Of a DNA stretch of 57,968 bases, positions 7,565-17,513 are shown in pieces (the first letter of the stretch is position 1; the number at the start of each line of letters is the position of its first letter). The stretch is from Rhodospirillales bacterium (GTDB lineage: Bacteria; Pseudomonadota; Alphaproteobacteria; Rhodospirillales; Shumkoniaceae), in contig JADHSV010000016.1 of the NCBI GenBank assembly GCA_016776725.1, positions 1 through 57,968 of the forward strand, in the 5' to 3' direction. The notes under the pieces are model-generated. The model was given only the letters and a program-made list of their open reading frames with translations. It searched no databases and was not told where the DNA came from. The position numbers and the translations under genes were made by a program.

Positions 7565-10333
7565 TCAATCATCTTCGCTTTCAAGCATGGAGCGAACCAT
7601 CTCAAGCAGTTCTACCCGGCGGTAAGGCTTGCTGATCATGGTCTTGCCCGGGCTCAGCCGGCCATGATGCACTACGGAGTTTTCAGCATACCCCGTGGTG
7701 AAGAGAACCTTGATGCCCGGCTGTAGTTGTTCGGCCTGCTCGGCAATCTCAACGCCATTCATGTCGCCCGGCAAGACCACATCGGTGAACAGTAGGTCGA
7801 AGGGTTGAGCTTCCTTTAGATGTTTGAGCGCTTCCTTGGCGTCTCGCGCCTCGACAACTTCGTAACCCTGGTCGGTCAGGATGGTCGCCGGAACCTGCCG
7901 GACGCTTTCGTCATCCTCAACGACGAGGATGCGTTCCGACCTCCGTGCAAACACCGGTGTGCTGTCTGTTGCGACTTCCTGGACTTTCTCCTGATCAGAT
8001 CGGGGCATATAGAGGTTGACCGTCGTGCCGTGTTCAGCCTCGCTGTAGATGGTGATGTGTCCGCCGGATTGCTTGGCAAACCCGTAGACCATGCTCAAGC
8101 CGAGGCCGCTGCCTTCGCCCACTTCCTTGGTCGTGAAAAATGGCTCAAACACTTTTGCCAGAACCTCGGGCGTCATTCCGGTGCCGGTGTCGCTTACCGC
8201 TACCCTTACATAGTCGCCGGGCGTCACCTCTTCATGCCGATCCGCGTAGCCGTCATCCAGGGTGACGTTGGCGGTTTCGACGACAAGAACGCCCCCCCTC
8301 GGCATCGCGTCCCGCGCGTTAAGGGTCAGGTTGACCAAGGCGTTCTCGAACTGGTGGGCGTCAATTATCGCGGTCCAGAGGTTTGAGCCGGGCACGATCC
8401 TCAGGTCGATGGTCTCGCCCAAGGTGCGCTGGAGCATTTCCGTGAGGCCTTCGATCAACGCGCAAATATCCGATTTGACCGGGGATAACGTTTGTCGGCG
8501 CGAGAAAGCCAGCAGACGGCTCGTCAGAGACGAGGCTCGGTCCACCGCCCGTTCGATGGCCATTAACTGGCGTCGGGCTTTTTCATTGTCACCGATTTCT
8601 TCCTCCAGGGCCTCGGAATTGCCGATCATGACAGCCAGAAGATTGTTGAAGTCATGGGCGACGCCGCCGGTCAGTTGACCCACGGCCTCCATTCGTTGCG
8701 AACGTTGGAGAGCCGCTTGGGTTTCCTTGCGTTTCGTAATATCCCTGGCAATAAAAACAACAGCCCGTTTGCCGTCAATTAACGAGTTAACGGTTGCCAC
8801 CCGCCCTTCAAAAATCACCGATCCTTTCTGCACCGGAAGTTCGTATTCAATAACCTGAACCGTCTGGCTTGAAAGGGTTTTCTTGATAACATTCAAAAAT
8901 TTGGCGGCATCTTTTTTCGGCATTACGTCATGCAGTGTTTTGCCAATAAATTCATCTGGCTGGACATAAAGAAGATGATTTGCCGATGACAATACATTGA
9001 GATAACGACCATCCTCACTCACCAAGAAGACCAGATCCGGAAGGGCGTCGCCAATGGCCTGGAGGCGCGCCTCGTTTTTCTGGATTTCGTTGAACGAAAA
9101 TTCCAGCTGCCGGGTCATCACCTCGAATGAACGCGACAAGGCGCCAATTTCATCTTGCCGGTCGATCTTTAAATGCTGAGATAAATTACCTTCCGCAACG
9201 TCATTTACCGATCTAGTTAAGTCTAAAATGGGCCCGGTAATCCACTGTGACAATAATGCGGAAATAATTGCCATAACAATCAGGGAGGCTAAAATCAAAT
9301 AAAGGGTCCGACGGTTTCCTTCTGTCACCGATCCTGTATATGCAGCTTCCGGAACAATTGTTGCGACAAGCCAGAACAAACCATACTTATCCTTGAACGG
9401 TAATACCTCTACGAAACTGCGCTCATCTTCAATTTCAAATTCCAATGACCGGTGGCCGTCAATCGACCCCAAATCACCAAAACGCTCCGAGATAGCCGTT
9501 GCCCCGGCGGCGATGGCGCTGATGGAACTGTCGGTTGCCAAAAGCCGGTTTTTCAGTTTGCCGTCTTTACTCACGCTAAATGGCTGTTCGGCGGTCGATG
9601 ACGCAACCAGCAGCCCTGTCTTTTCCATAATGAACGTTTGTCCGGGCCCCTTCGCGTGGAGCCCCGCCAAAAACCGGCTGATTCCGGAAAGGAAAATATC
9701 ACCGCCGACAACTCCCAAAGGACTCCCGTCATCCCCACGCACCGCCCGGCTTGGAGATATCGCCATGTCGTGTCCGGTAAACAGGATGTAGATGTCACCC
9801 CATGCGCCGCCCTCGGCGTTCATGCCAGCCTTGTACCAGGGGCGGGTCCTGGCATCGAAATTCGGTAACGTCAGCAGTAATTCTCCTCGATTGCCGGCCT
9901 CATCGGCTTTGAATTTTTTGAAGGGCCCGGCTTTCAGATCGTCGGTCGAAATGACGTACAGGGAACGATCGGCCCCCTCCTGGCCACCGACAACCAGTCC
10001 CCCGTCCGTATTGCCAAAGTAAATACTGTTAAAAGATCCGTACACGATATTTTGGTGCAGGAAATGCCGTTCCAGAAACTCCGGGTCGTGTGGGTCGAGA
10101 ACGCCTTCTTTCAAGGCGCGCGCGTTTTCAATTAAGACGTTCTGGGGCGTGGACAGAAAATTCTGCAGGTGGCCGGTAACCCGCCCCAGCATTTCCTGGC
10201 GTAATCTCTCGGATACGGAATTGACGGAATTTGTTGCGTTCTGAAAGGAAAAGTAGCCAACAAGAACACCAGTCACAATAACGACCAAAATAGACGGGAT
10301 GGTGAGCGCTTTTCTTATTGAAGGTTGAAACAT
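7565..10333 (-). CDS. Hybrid sensor histidine kinase/response regulator with Cache, HAMP and PAS
   Basis: 922 residues. TM1 is near residues 12-32, followed by a ~300-residue periplasmic double-Cache-type sensor, TM2 (about 340-362), HAMP, a PAS domain (starting near QAIGDALPDLVFLV), HisKA with H560 in HDFNN, and an HATPase with N box NLTLNARDAM and G boxes DTGTGM and GEGSGLGL. A C-terminal receiver has D851 as phosphoacceptor and a K in ISKP. This is the NtrB-like blade with a fused CheY-like domain, so phosphate may pass on to a phosphotransfer protein not found here. Ligand unknown; Cache domains usually bind small metabolites. It is divergent from the caspase gene, 179 bp away. Confidence 0.9.
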   Translation of the reverse strand: MFQPSIRKALTIPSILVVIVTGVLVGYFSFQNATNSVNSVSERLRQEMLGRVTGHLQNFLSTPQNVLIENARALKEGVLDPHDPEFLERHFLHQNIVYGSFNSIYFGNTDGGLVVGGQEGADRSLYVISTDDLKAGPFKKFKADEAGNRGELLLTLPNFDARTRPWYKAGMNAEGGAWGDIYILFTGHDMAISPSRAVRGDDGSPLGVVGGDIFLSGISRFLAGLHAKGPGQTFIMEKTGLLVASSTAEQPFSVSKDGKLKNRLLATDSSISAIAAGATAISERFGDLGSIDGHRSLEFEIEDERSFVEVLPFKDKYGLFWLVATIVPEAAYTGSVTEGNRRTLYLILASLIVMAIISALLSQWITGPILDLTRSVNDVAEGNLSQHLKIDRQDEIGALSRSFEVMTRQLEFSFNEIQKNEARLQAIGDALPDLVFLVSEDGRYLNVLSSANHLLYVQPDEFIGKTLHDVMPKKDAAKFLNVIKKTLSSQTVQVIEYELPVQKGSVIFEGRVATVNSLIDGKRAVVFIARDITKRKETQAALQRSQRMEAVGQLTGGVAHDFNNLLAVMIGNSEALEEEIGDNEKARRQLMAIERAVDRASSLTSRLLAFSRRQTLSPVKSDICALIEGLTEMLQRTLGETIDLRIVPGSNLWTAIIDAHQFENALVNLTLNARDAMPRGGVLVVETANVTLDDGYADRHEEVTPGDYVRVAVSDTGTGMTPEVLAKVFEPFFTTKEVGEGSGLGLSMVYGFAKQSGGHITIYSEAEHGTTVNLYMPRSDQEKVQEVATDSTPVFARRSERILVVEDDESVRQVPATILTDQGYEVVEARDAKEALKHLKEAQPFDLLFTDVVLPGDMNGVEIAEQAEQLQPGIKVLFTTGYAENSVVHHGRLSPGKTMISKPYRRVELLEMVRSMLESEDD

Positions 10334-10512
10334 TTTTCAGGCCGTGTTTATTTTGAAACCGACTTTCAGTTGCGCGTATCAAATCGGAATAATATATCCG
10401 ATCAATCCTCAATACCATTCATATCGGCGTTTGTTTCGGCGCAGGCCTCAAGGGTGGTATCAGAGCCGATCAATCCTTATCTGCCTTAAGTGGCGATTAG
10501 GGAGGACGGCCG
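10334..10512. promoter_or_regulatory. Divergent intergenic region, kinase and caspase-like genes
   Basis: The 179-bp region between two divergent genes must hold both promoters. An A+T-rich inverted repeat (ATCGGA and TCCGAT arms, about 10382-10402) lies centrally. No clear consensus promoter is claimed. Confidence 0.35.
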
Positions 10513-13026
10513 ATGCGGGGACGGAACTTTCTTATCATTGCGGCTTTGTTGGGGGCGCTGGCGCCGGTTTCACAAGCCTTGGCGGGCGAGTTTGATGTCG
10601 CCGTTGTTATCGGCAACCGGCAATACCAGGGTGACCGTATTCCCGAAGTGGCCTTCGCCCATCGTGACGCGGAAGCATTCAAGACTTATCTGGTCGATGT
10701 TCTGGATTATGATCCGGAAAACATCGTCGATCTGCGCGATGCTACCCAGGCGCAGATGGAAGCCGCACTCGGTAATGCCCGCAGCCACCAGGGCACGGTC
10801 TGGCGCTTTCTGGAGCCGGGCGAGTCCACGGTCACCGTGTTCTATTCCGGCCATGGGGTGCCCGGTCTCAAGGACAAGCGCGGCTACCTTCTTCCCGTTA
10901 ACGCCGATCCCAACGCGCCGGAAATCAACGGCTATCCGGTGGACGTTCTGTACGAAAACCTGCGCAAGCTTGAGGCGCGCGCCGTGCGGGTCTACCTCGA
11001 CGCCTGTTTTTCCGGGGAAAGCAGCGGCGGCCAGTTGCTGGAAGCGGCCTCGGGCATCGTGATTAAGGCCAGGATGCCAAAGGTGTCCAAGGGCATGACG
11101 GTGCTGACTGCGGCGGCCAACGATCAGGTGGCCAGCTGGGATAAAAAGGCCCGCCACGGCCTGTTCACCACCCATTTGCTGGATGCGCTTTATGGCAAGG
11201 CCGATGGCGAGAAGTTTGGTAACGGCGATGGCGCGGTCAGTCTAGACGAGGTTGGCAAGTACCTGAAACGCACCATGACGCGGTCTGCCCGGCGCACCTA
11301 CGGCCGTATCCAGACGGCGTCCTTGCAGGGCGAGGGGGCGGCTGTGCTGGCGGTTCTGCCCAAGGACAAAACTGCCGAACGTTCAAAGGAAGCTGCGGCG
11401 CCTCAAGTGGCCACCCTGCCACCGGTGTCGGAAGTCACGGTAATGGACGAAACCCTGGTCGCCCAGCGCAACGCCAACGTTCGGTCTGCCGCTTCGGTCA
11501 AGGGCGCCAAATTGACGACATTGCCTGCGGGAACCGATGTATCGGTGACCGGTAAAACCGAAACATCAGGCGCAATGTGGTACCGCGTGGCTCTGGCCGA
11601 CGGGAAAACCGGTTTTGTATTCGGTAAACTGCTGGCCGAAAAACCCGTCGCCCCGCCAAAGCCGAAAGCAGACACGGGTGACATGGCGCTATGGCTTTCG
11701 GTGAAGGACGGCGGTCTGGCAGATTTGGAAAGCTATCTGGAAAAGTACCCGGAAGGCCTCTTTGCCGCCTTGGCACAGTTCACCGTCGACACCTTGAAGG
11801 CAGAGCAGAAGAAAACCGAAACCCAACAGGCGGCCTTGCCGAACGTGGACGCCGAAGCCAAAGAAATCGCGAACGCCGTTCCCGACACCCTGATCCAGGA
11901 TATCGTCGCCGATGCCGTAAGCGCCGCCTATGCCACCACCTATGAGGCCGATGATAGCTATGCCCCCTATTTCCGTGGCATCAATTTAACCACTGTCGTT
12001 GATCTTCAGGTGAAGGCCGGGGATTCGGAGGGCGCGCGCCGAACTGCGAACGACGCCATCCGGGATGCAAACTCTCTTGCCGACAAGCCGGATCATCGAA
12101 AAATCATATTGCAGAGTGCCGCGCGAGGCCTGGCGCAGGCCGGAGATTCGGATGGAGCAATGCGCGTTGCCACGGGGTTGTCTTCGGAAACCCGCGCCAG
12201 CGTAATGGCTGATATCGCGGTTGCCAAGTTTGAAGCCGGGGATGCGGAAGGGGCGCGCAGGTTGTTGGCGAACGCAATTGCCGTCGCCAACTCTGTGGTC
12301 AAAAACGACAAGCGGGCGGCGGCCCTGTATGGAACCTTGACCGCCCAGTTCAAGATAGAAGGCGTGGAAGAAAGCCTGCGTCTGGCCAATCGTATTACGG
12401 ACCGCGACTACCGTAGTTGGGCGTTTGTTCATATTGCCTCGCAACAGGCGGAGGGCGGCGATATCGATGCGGCGCTCCATACCCTCGGGCGTGCCGAGGA
12501 AAAATTCCGCTCCAACAATCTGGCAAACATCGCCCGATTGCAGGCGAAGGCGGGGGATATGGAAGGTGCGCGCAGGAATATGGACGATGCCATTCGCTTC
12601 ACCCGCAACAAATCGGACGATTATTTTGGCGGAGCTTTCGAACTGGCCGCGATCGCCACGAACCAGGCAAAAATGGGGGATATAGCGGGGGCCCGTGCGA
12701 CCATGAATATCGCGTCGAGCATTGTCAGTTCGCTTGAGGAGACCCGACGGGAACCGGCGCGGGCACGGCTGGCAGGCGTGCAGGTGTGGGTTGGCGTTGT
12801 GGAAGGCGCATTCAACATGGCCTATTCCTTATCGGACGAGGATTACCGCAACTCGGCCTTAAGCCACATCGCCGTGGCGCAGGCGGAGAGCGGCGCGGTG
12901 GAAGAAAGCCGCCGTACCGTGAACCTCATACAAAAGAATGACACCCGTCACGGCGCCCTGACGAGCATTGCCCGGCACCTTTTGGACGAGAAGCGCAAAG
13001 CGCAAAAGGCGCGCAAGCCCAATTGA
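10513..13026 (+). CDS. Secreted caspase-like peptidase (C14) with SH3b and C-terminal repeats
   Basis: 837 residues. A signal peptide spans residues 1-25 (cut near ALA). The p20-like caspase domain (about 27-280) has the His114/Cys165 dyad in YSGHG and DACFSG. An SH3b domain spans about 316-376 (NANVRSAAS to GFVFGKL). After a linker, residues ~490-830 hold at least six degenerate ~35-45-residue helical repeats built on AKAGDxEGARR (for example VKAGDSEGARR, FEAGDAEGARR, AKAGDMEGARR). The layout fits an exported orthocaspase that binds peptidoglycan or peptide through SH3b, with the repeats as an interaction scaffold. SD GGAGGA precedes the ATG. The substrate is unknown. Confidence 0.85.
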   Translation: MRGRNFLIIAALLGALAPVSQALAGEFDVAVVIGNRQYQGDRIPEVAFAHRDAEAFKTYLVDVLDYDPENIVDLRDATQAQMEAALGNARSHQGTVWRFLEPGESTVTVFYSGHGVPGLKDKRGYLLPVNADPNAPEINGYPVDVLYENLRKLEARAVRVYLDACFSGESSGGQLLEAASGIVIKARMPKVSKGMTVLTAAANDQVASWDKKARHGLFTTHLLDALYGKADGEKFGNGDGAVSLDEVGKYLKRTMTRSARRTYGRIQTASLQGEGAAVLAVLPKDKTAERSKEAAAPQVATLPPVSEVTVMDETLVAQRNANVRSAASVKGAKLTTLPAGTDVSVTGKTETSGAMWYRVALADGKTGFVFGKLLAEKPVAPPKPKADTGDMALWLSVKDGGLADLESYLEKYPEGLFAALAQFTVDTLKAEQKKTETQQAALPNVDAEAKEIANAVPDTLIQDIVADAVSAAYATTYEADDSYAPYFRGINLTTVVDLQVKAGDSEGARRTANDAIRDANSLADKPDHRKIILQSAARGLAQAGDSDGAMRVATGLSSETRASVMADIAVAKFEAGDAEGARRLLANAIAVANSVVKNDKRAAALYGTLTAQFKIEGVEESLRLANRITDRDYRSWAFVHIASQQAEGGDIDAALHTLGRAEEKFRSNNLANIARLQAKAGDMEGARRNMDDAIRFTRNKSDDYFGGAFELAAIATNQAKMGDIAGARATMNIASSIVSSLEETRREPARARLAGVQVWVGVVEGAFNMAYSLSDEDYRNSALSHIAVAQAESGAVEESRRTVNLIQKNDTRHGALTSIARHLLDEKRKAQKARKPN

Positions 13027-13051
13027 CAGGCTAACCCTTGGAACGGAACGC

Positions 13052-14776
13052 CTACTCCGTCGAATGCAGCGGGTTTTTGTCCAAATCCCCGCCGGCGTCG
13101 TCGGGCAGCGGGAACCAGCGCAGGCTTTCCAGATCGGGAGACAGGGACGTCGCCGTTTCCTTGTTGGCGGCGAAGCGAGACGCAACGGTTGCGGCGATCT
13201 TCGGCGCGTCTTCCAGATACGGCCCCAGCAACGAGGCGGGCGCGCAGGTTCGTTGGGATTGGAACTTCAGTTTGCCGTCCTCGTAGCTAATGTCGTCCAG
13301 CCCGGCGACGGTGGCGGATTTGGCCTTGCGATGCTGCCAGCGCCCCGTTACCGCATCGAATTCGTAATCGGGAAGCAGCTTCCAGCCTTCCTCGGCGATC
13401 CAGTGCACGGCCTTGAGGATGAAGTCGAAGACTTCCTCGGTCAGGAAATAGTTGAAATTGACCCGCACCCAACCCGGTTTGATGCCTTCGCACCCATGAA
13501 TGATGGCATCCTCGAAACGTTTGGACATGGGCTTGTCGATGCCCAGCAGGCGGTGTCCGTAAGGGCCCGCGCACGAACAGCCGCCACGGGCCTGAATGCC
13601 GAATACGTCGTTCAACAGCGCCACGACGAAATCATGGTGCAAATACCTCTTCCCGTGGCGCACCATGAACGAAACGATGGACAGGCGTTCGGCCGTAAGG
13701 TTGCCCAGCAGTTCGATATTGGGATTGGCCGTCCAGTTGTCGATGGCGCGGTGAATGAAGGATTCTTCCCGGTCGCGGATCAAATCGGTGCCGACGGATT
13801 CTTTTAACTGAAAGACCATTCCGGCGCGGATCGATTCGATAATCGCCGGCGTTCCGCCTTCCTCGCGGTGTTCGGCATCACTGATATAGCGGTGCTCGTC
13901 GGTACTGACGTAAGCCACGGTTCCGCCGCCGGGGCGTGCCGGAACCCGGTTGGTCAGCAGCCCCTTTTTCACCACCAGAAGGCCCGGCGTGCCCGGCCCG
14001 CCAATGAACTTGTGCGGCGACAGGAATATGGCGTCCTTGCCGTCGTGCTGCCCCTCGGTGCTGGGCGACATATCGATTTTCACGTAGGGCGCGGCAGCCG
14101 CATAATCCCAGAACGACAAGGCCCCATATTTGTGCAGAAGCGACGCGATGGCGCGGGTGTCGGTGGCGATGCCGGTGACGTTCGACGCGGCCGAAAAGCT
14201 GCCGATTTTAATGGGCCGCGTCTCGAACCGTTTAAGTTCCTCTTCCAGGCGTGCCAGATCGACGTGACCGTCGGCGTCTTCGTCGATCACGATCACGTCG
14301 GCGACCGACTCACGCCACGGCAATTCGTTGGAATGATGCTCGTAAGGGCCGATGAAAACCACCGGACGCTCCCCCGCCGGGATCAAATCCGATAGCGCGT
14401 AGCGGGCGTCCAGGTCGGCGGGAATGCGAATGTTCAGGATATCGATTAACCGATTGACCGCGCCGGTCGCGCCGGCGCCGCAAAAAATCACCGCGTCCTC
14501 GTCGGTGCCGCCCATGGATTGCTTGATGATGCGCCGGGCATCTTCGCGAAAGCGCGTCGTTTGCAGGCCCGTTCCCGAGGTTTCCGTGTGGGTATTGGCG
14601 TAAAACGGCATCACCTCGTTGCGGATGAAATCCTCAATGAAGCCCAGCGAGCGGCCCGAGGCGGTGTAATCGGCGTAGGTTACGCGCCGGGGACCGTAGG
14701 GGCCATGCAGGATTTGATCTTCGCCGATGATCGAATTTCGGATCAGCTGCAAAATCGGGTGGTCTGTATCGGGCAT
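13052..14776 (-). CDS. Class V aminotransferase (cysteine desulfurase/SelCys lyase-like)
   Basis: A 574-residue PLP enzyme. The fold-type I signature is visible: GAGATGAVNRLIDIL near 100, a DYAAAAPYVKID segment with the cofactor Asp, and the Schiff-base lysine in LSPHKFIGGPGTPG (about residue 250). Family members include NifS/Csd-like desulfurases. This protein carries a longer C-terminus (about 450-574) than the usual ~400 residues and a cysteine-containing GGCSCAGPYGH loop near residue 400 that could be the catalytic cysteine. Substrate unproven. It converges on the caspase gene with a 25-bp gap. Confidence 0.82.
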   Translation of the reverse strand: MPDTDHPILQLIRNSIIGEDQILHGPYGPRRVTYADYTASGRSLGFIEDFIRNEVMPFYANTHTETSGTGLQTTRFREDARRIIKQSMGGTDEDAVIFCGAGATGAVNRLIDILNIRIPADLDARYALSDLIPAGERPVVFIGPYEHHSNELPWRESVADVIVIDEDADGHVDLARLEEELKRFETRPIKIGSFSAASNVTGIATDTRAIASLLHKYGALSFWDYAAAAPYVKIDMSPSTEGQHDGKDAIFLSPHKFIGGPGTPGLLVVKKGLLTNRVPARPGGGTVAYVSTDEHRYISDAEHREEGGTPAIIESIRAGMVFQLKESVGTDLIRDREESFIHRAIDNWTANPNIELLGNLTAERLSIVSFMVRHGKRYLHHDFVVALLNDVFGIQARGGCSCAGPYGHRLLGIDKPMSKRFEDAIIHGCEGIKPGWVRVNFNYFLTEEVFDFILKAVHWIAEEGWKLLPDYEFDAVTGRWQHRKAKSATVAGLDDISYEDGKLKFQSQRTCAPASLLGPYLEDAPKIAATVASRFAANKETATSLSPDLESLRWFPLPDDAGGDLDKNPLHSTE

Positions 14777-14821
14777 TCGTCGTGCTTTCTGTTTGCTCTT
14801 GGATCTGGACGCCGTCTTATA

Positions 14822-15496
14822 TCACCGAGTCGTCATATTAACCATGGGAACGAATGCGACGGGCAAGAGGTTTTCCACCGTTGTGCGACCGTTTTCATCC
14901 TTTTTGCACAAACAAAGGCTCTGGGTGTCGTGCGGCCTGCCGATGGGAACCACCATGCGTCCGCCGGGTTTAAGCTGTTCGATCAGCTTTTGCGGCATGC
15001 GTTGGGGCGCCGCCGTTACCATAATGGCGTCGAAAGGCGCTTCGTTGGGCCACCCCGCGAACCCGTCGCCGTGGCGCACTTGCACGTTGGCGTATCCCAG
15101 TGCTTCCAGTTTGCGCGCCGCCGATTTGGCCAGATCGTCGACCACCTCAAGGGTGAAGACGCGCGCGCATAATTCGGCCAGAACGGCGGCCTGATAGCCC
15201 GACCCGGCGCCGATCTCCAGCACCCGGTCGGTTGGCGACAAATCCAGAAGATCGCTCATAAGCGCCACGATATAGGGCTGCGAAATGGTCTGCCCGAAAC
15301 CGATGGCGCGGGGCCGGTTGATATAGGCGTAGGGCGTATCCTCGGTCATGACGAATTCGTGGCGTGGCGTTTTTTCCATGGCCGCCATCACCCGATCCGA
15401 AAACGCTTCGCGGCCGGTCCACATTTCGGTCTCGCGGGCATTCTGTCGGATTTCCGCCAGAAGCCGCGCCCGCGCTTTGTCGTATTCGTGCTTCAT
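14822..15496 (-). CDS. pcm: Protein-L-isoaspartate O-methyltransferase
   Basis: A 224-residue SAM-dependent repair enzyme that methylates isoaspartyl residues. Motif I is VLEIGAGSGYQAAVLAEL, preceded by the family-specific GFGQTISQPYIVALM; post-I is VFTLEVVDDLA, and MVTAAPQRMPQKLIEQLKPGGRMVVP is motif II/III. The ATG at 15496 follows an AAGG; an ATG at 15520 adds eight residues and remains possible. It lies divergent to htpG, with 121 bp between starts, and 45 bp past the aminotransferase start. Confidence 0.9.
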   Translation of the reverse strand: MKHEYDKARARLLAEIRQNARETEMWTGREAFSDRVMAAMEKTPRHEFVMTEDTPYAYINRPRAIGFGQTISQPYIVALMSDLLDLSPTDRVLEIGAGSGYQAAVLAELCARVFTLEVVDDLAKSAARKLEALGYANVQVRHGDGFAGWPNEAPFDAIMVTAAPQRMPQKLIEQLKPGGRMVVPIGRPHDTQSLCLCKKDENGRTTVENLLPVAFVPMVNMTTR

Positions 15497-15617
15497 AACA
15501 GCGATACCTTGCGGAGCCATATGAATTTCGTCAAGTGCGGGGGTTGCGAACGGGCGCGGATTAACTCATATCTGGGCCGTTCCAGTGATTGTGATTATGT
15601 GCGGAGTACTTAAAAGA

Positions 15618-17507
15618 ATGTCGGAAGAAAAATTTGCCTTTCAGGCCGAGGTCAGCAAGCTCCTCGATATCGTCGCCCATTCCCTTTACAGCCATAAAGA
15701 AATTTTCCTGCGCGAGCTCATATCCAACGCCTCCGACGCATGTGACCGTTTGCGTTACGAAGCGTTGACCCGACCGGAGCTGGCGGGCGGCGACAACGAT
15801 TTCAAAATTTCATTGGAAATCGACAAAAAGGCCAAGACCCTGACCGTCGCCGACAACGGCATCGGCATGACCCACGACGAGTTGACCGAAAACCTGGGCA
15901 CCATCGCGCGTTCGGGCACGCAGTCCTTTGTCGAGCAGTTGACCGACGGTGGCGAGAACGGCGGCGACATGGCGCTGATCGGCCAGTTCGGCGTCGGTTT
16001 TTATTCGGCCTTCATGGTCGCCAAAAAGGTCGAGGTCATCAGCCGCAAGGCGGGCGAGGAAAGCGCCTGGAAATGGACCTCGGACGGCAAGGGCGAATTT
16101 ACGCTGGCGGAAGGGGCGCGCGACGCGCAGGGGACATCGGTCAAACTGTTCCTTGAAAAGAAGGAAGGCGAATTCCTGGAAGCCATGCGCGTTCGCACTA
16201 TCGTCAAGACCTATTCGGACCACATCGGCGTTCCGATCCAGCTTAAAGACGACGGCACGGACGAAACGCTCAATGAAGGCTCCGCCCTGTGGGCGCGCCC
16301 GGCCAAGGACATCACATCCGAGCAGTACAAAGAATTTTATCACCACGTCGGCCAGATGTTCGACGAACCGTGGAAAATCCTTCATAACCGGGTCGAAGGC
16401 ATCCTCGCCTACACCAATCTTTTGTTTATTCCTTCTTCGCCGCCGTTTGATCTCTACGATCCCGACCGCAAGCCCCGGGTAAAGCTTTACGTCAAACGGG
16501 TTTTCATTACCGACGACTGCGAAGCCCTGATGCCGTCTTACTTGCGTTTCCTGCGCGGGATTGTGGATTCCGAGGATCTGTCGCTTAACATCAGCCGCGA
16601 AATGCTGCAGGAAAACCCCAAACTGGCGAAAATTCGCAGCGGTCTGGTCAAACGCGTGCTGAACGAGTTGAAGAAAACGGCCTCCAAGAAGGCCGACGAA
16701 TACGCCAAATTCTGGGATAACTTCGGCGCGGTTCTCAAGGAAGGCCTCTACGAAGATTTCGAAAACCGCGATCGCATCCTGCCTCTGTGCCGTTTCAGAA
16801 GCCTGGCCGGTGACGACGCCATCAGCCTGGAAACCTATGTGGAGAACATGAAAGAGGGCCAGGACGATATTTTCTATATCACCGGCGAGGATATCGAGCT
16901 GTTGCGCAAAAGCCCGCAACTGGAAGGCTTCAAGGCGCGCGGCGTCGATGTTCTGCTGATGACCGATCCCATCGACGATTTCTGGATCGGCGCCCTGGGG
17001 ACCTTCCAGGACAAGCCCTTCAAGTCAATCACGCGGGGTGGCGCGGATCTGGACAAGATTGCCCTGTCCGACGAGGCCAAGGAAAAAGAGGCGGGCGACG
17101 ATGCCCAGGAAACACCGGGCATCGACCAGCTTGTCGCTGCCCTGAAAATGGCGCTGGACACAAGCGTCAAGGACGTGTGGGTGTCGGCGCGCCTGACCGA
17201 CAGCGCCGTTTGTCTGGTGGCCGACGAGGGCGACATGGATATTCGTCTGGAACGCATCCTGCGCCAGTCGCGCCGCATGGGCGAGGCGGGCGAAACACCG
17301 CGCATACTGGAGATTAACCCCAAACACGGCCTGATCCGCCGCTTGGCCGCGCGGGTCGAGGATACAGGGGCCGCCGGGGCCGATGCCATTTCCGCCAGCG
17401 CGTTGCTGCTGCTGGATCAGGCGCGAATTCTGGAAGGCGAACAGGTCGCCGACCCTATCGCCTTTGCCGAACGTCTGTCCGAAGTCATGGAAAAAGGATT
17501 GGCTTAG
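15618..17507 (+). CDS. htpG: Molecular chaperone HtpG (Hsp90)
   Basis: 629-residue cytosolic Hsp90. The N-terminal GHKL ATPase includes LRELISNASDACDRLR, DNGIGMT and GQFGVGFYSAFMV. The middle domain has FIPSSPPFDLYD and VFITDDCEALMPSYLRFLRGIVDSEDL, and the C-terminal dimerisation domain runs to the end. The ATG before SEEKFAFQAEV was chosen because it matches the family start and follows a GGAG; the open frame extends further upstream without support. No clear heat-shock promoter was found in the 121-bp gap to pcm. Its stop is only 6 bp from the convergent DUF1223 gene. Confidence 0.97.
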   Translation: MSEEKFAFQAEVSKLLDIVAHSLYSHKEIFLRELISNASDACDRLRYEALTRPELAGGDNDFKISLEIDKKAKTLTVADNGIGMTHDELTENLGTIARSGTQSFVEQLTDGGENGGDMALIGQFGVGFYSAFMVAKKVEVISRKAGEESAWKWTSDGKGEFTLAEGARDAQGTSVKLFLEKKEGEFLEAMRVRTIVKTYSDHIGVPIQLKDDGTDETLNEGSALWARPAKDITSEQYKEFYHHVGQMFDEPWKILHNRVEGILAYTNLLFIPSSPPFDLYDPDRKPRVKLYVKRVFITDDCEALMPSYLRFLRGIVDSEDLSLNISREMLQENPKLAKIRSGLVKRVLNELKKTASKKADEYAKFWDNFGAVLKEGLYEDFENRDRILPLCRFRSLAGDDAISLETYVENMKEGQDDIFYITGEDIELLRKSPQLEGFKARGVDVLLMTDPIDDFWIGALGTFQDKPFKSITRGGADLDKIALSDEAKEKEAGDDAQETPGIDQLVAALKMALDTSVKDVWVSARLTDSAVCLVADEGDMDIRLERILRQSRRMGEAGETPRILEINPKHGLIRRLAARVEDTGAAGADAISASALLLLDQARILEGEQVADPIAFAERLSEVMEKGLA

Positions 17508-17513
17508 GCAGGC

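Noticed and set aside
15810..16919. 369-codon minus-strand frame opposite htpG
   Set aside because: htpG motifs run through the whole region; the antisense frame has no SD and no recognisable motif.
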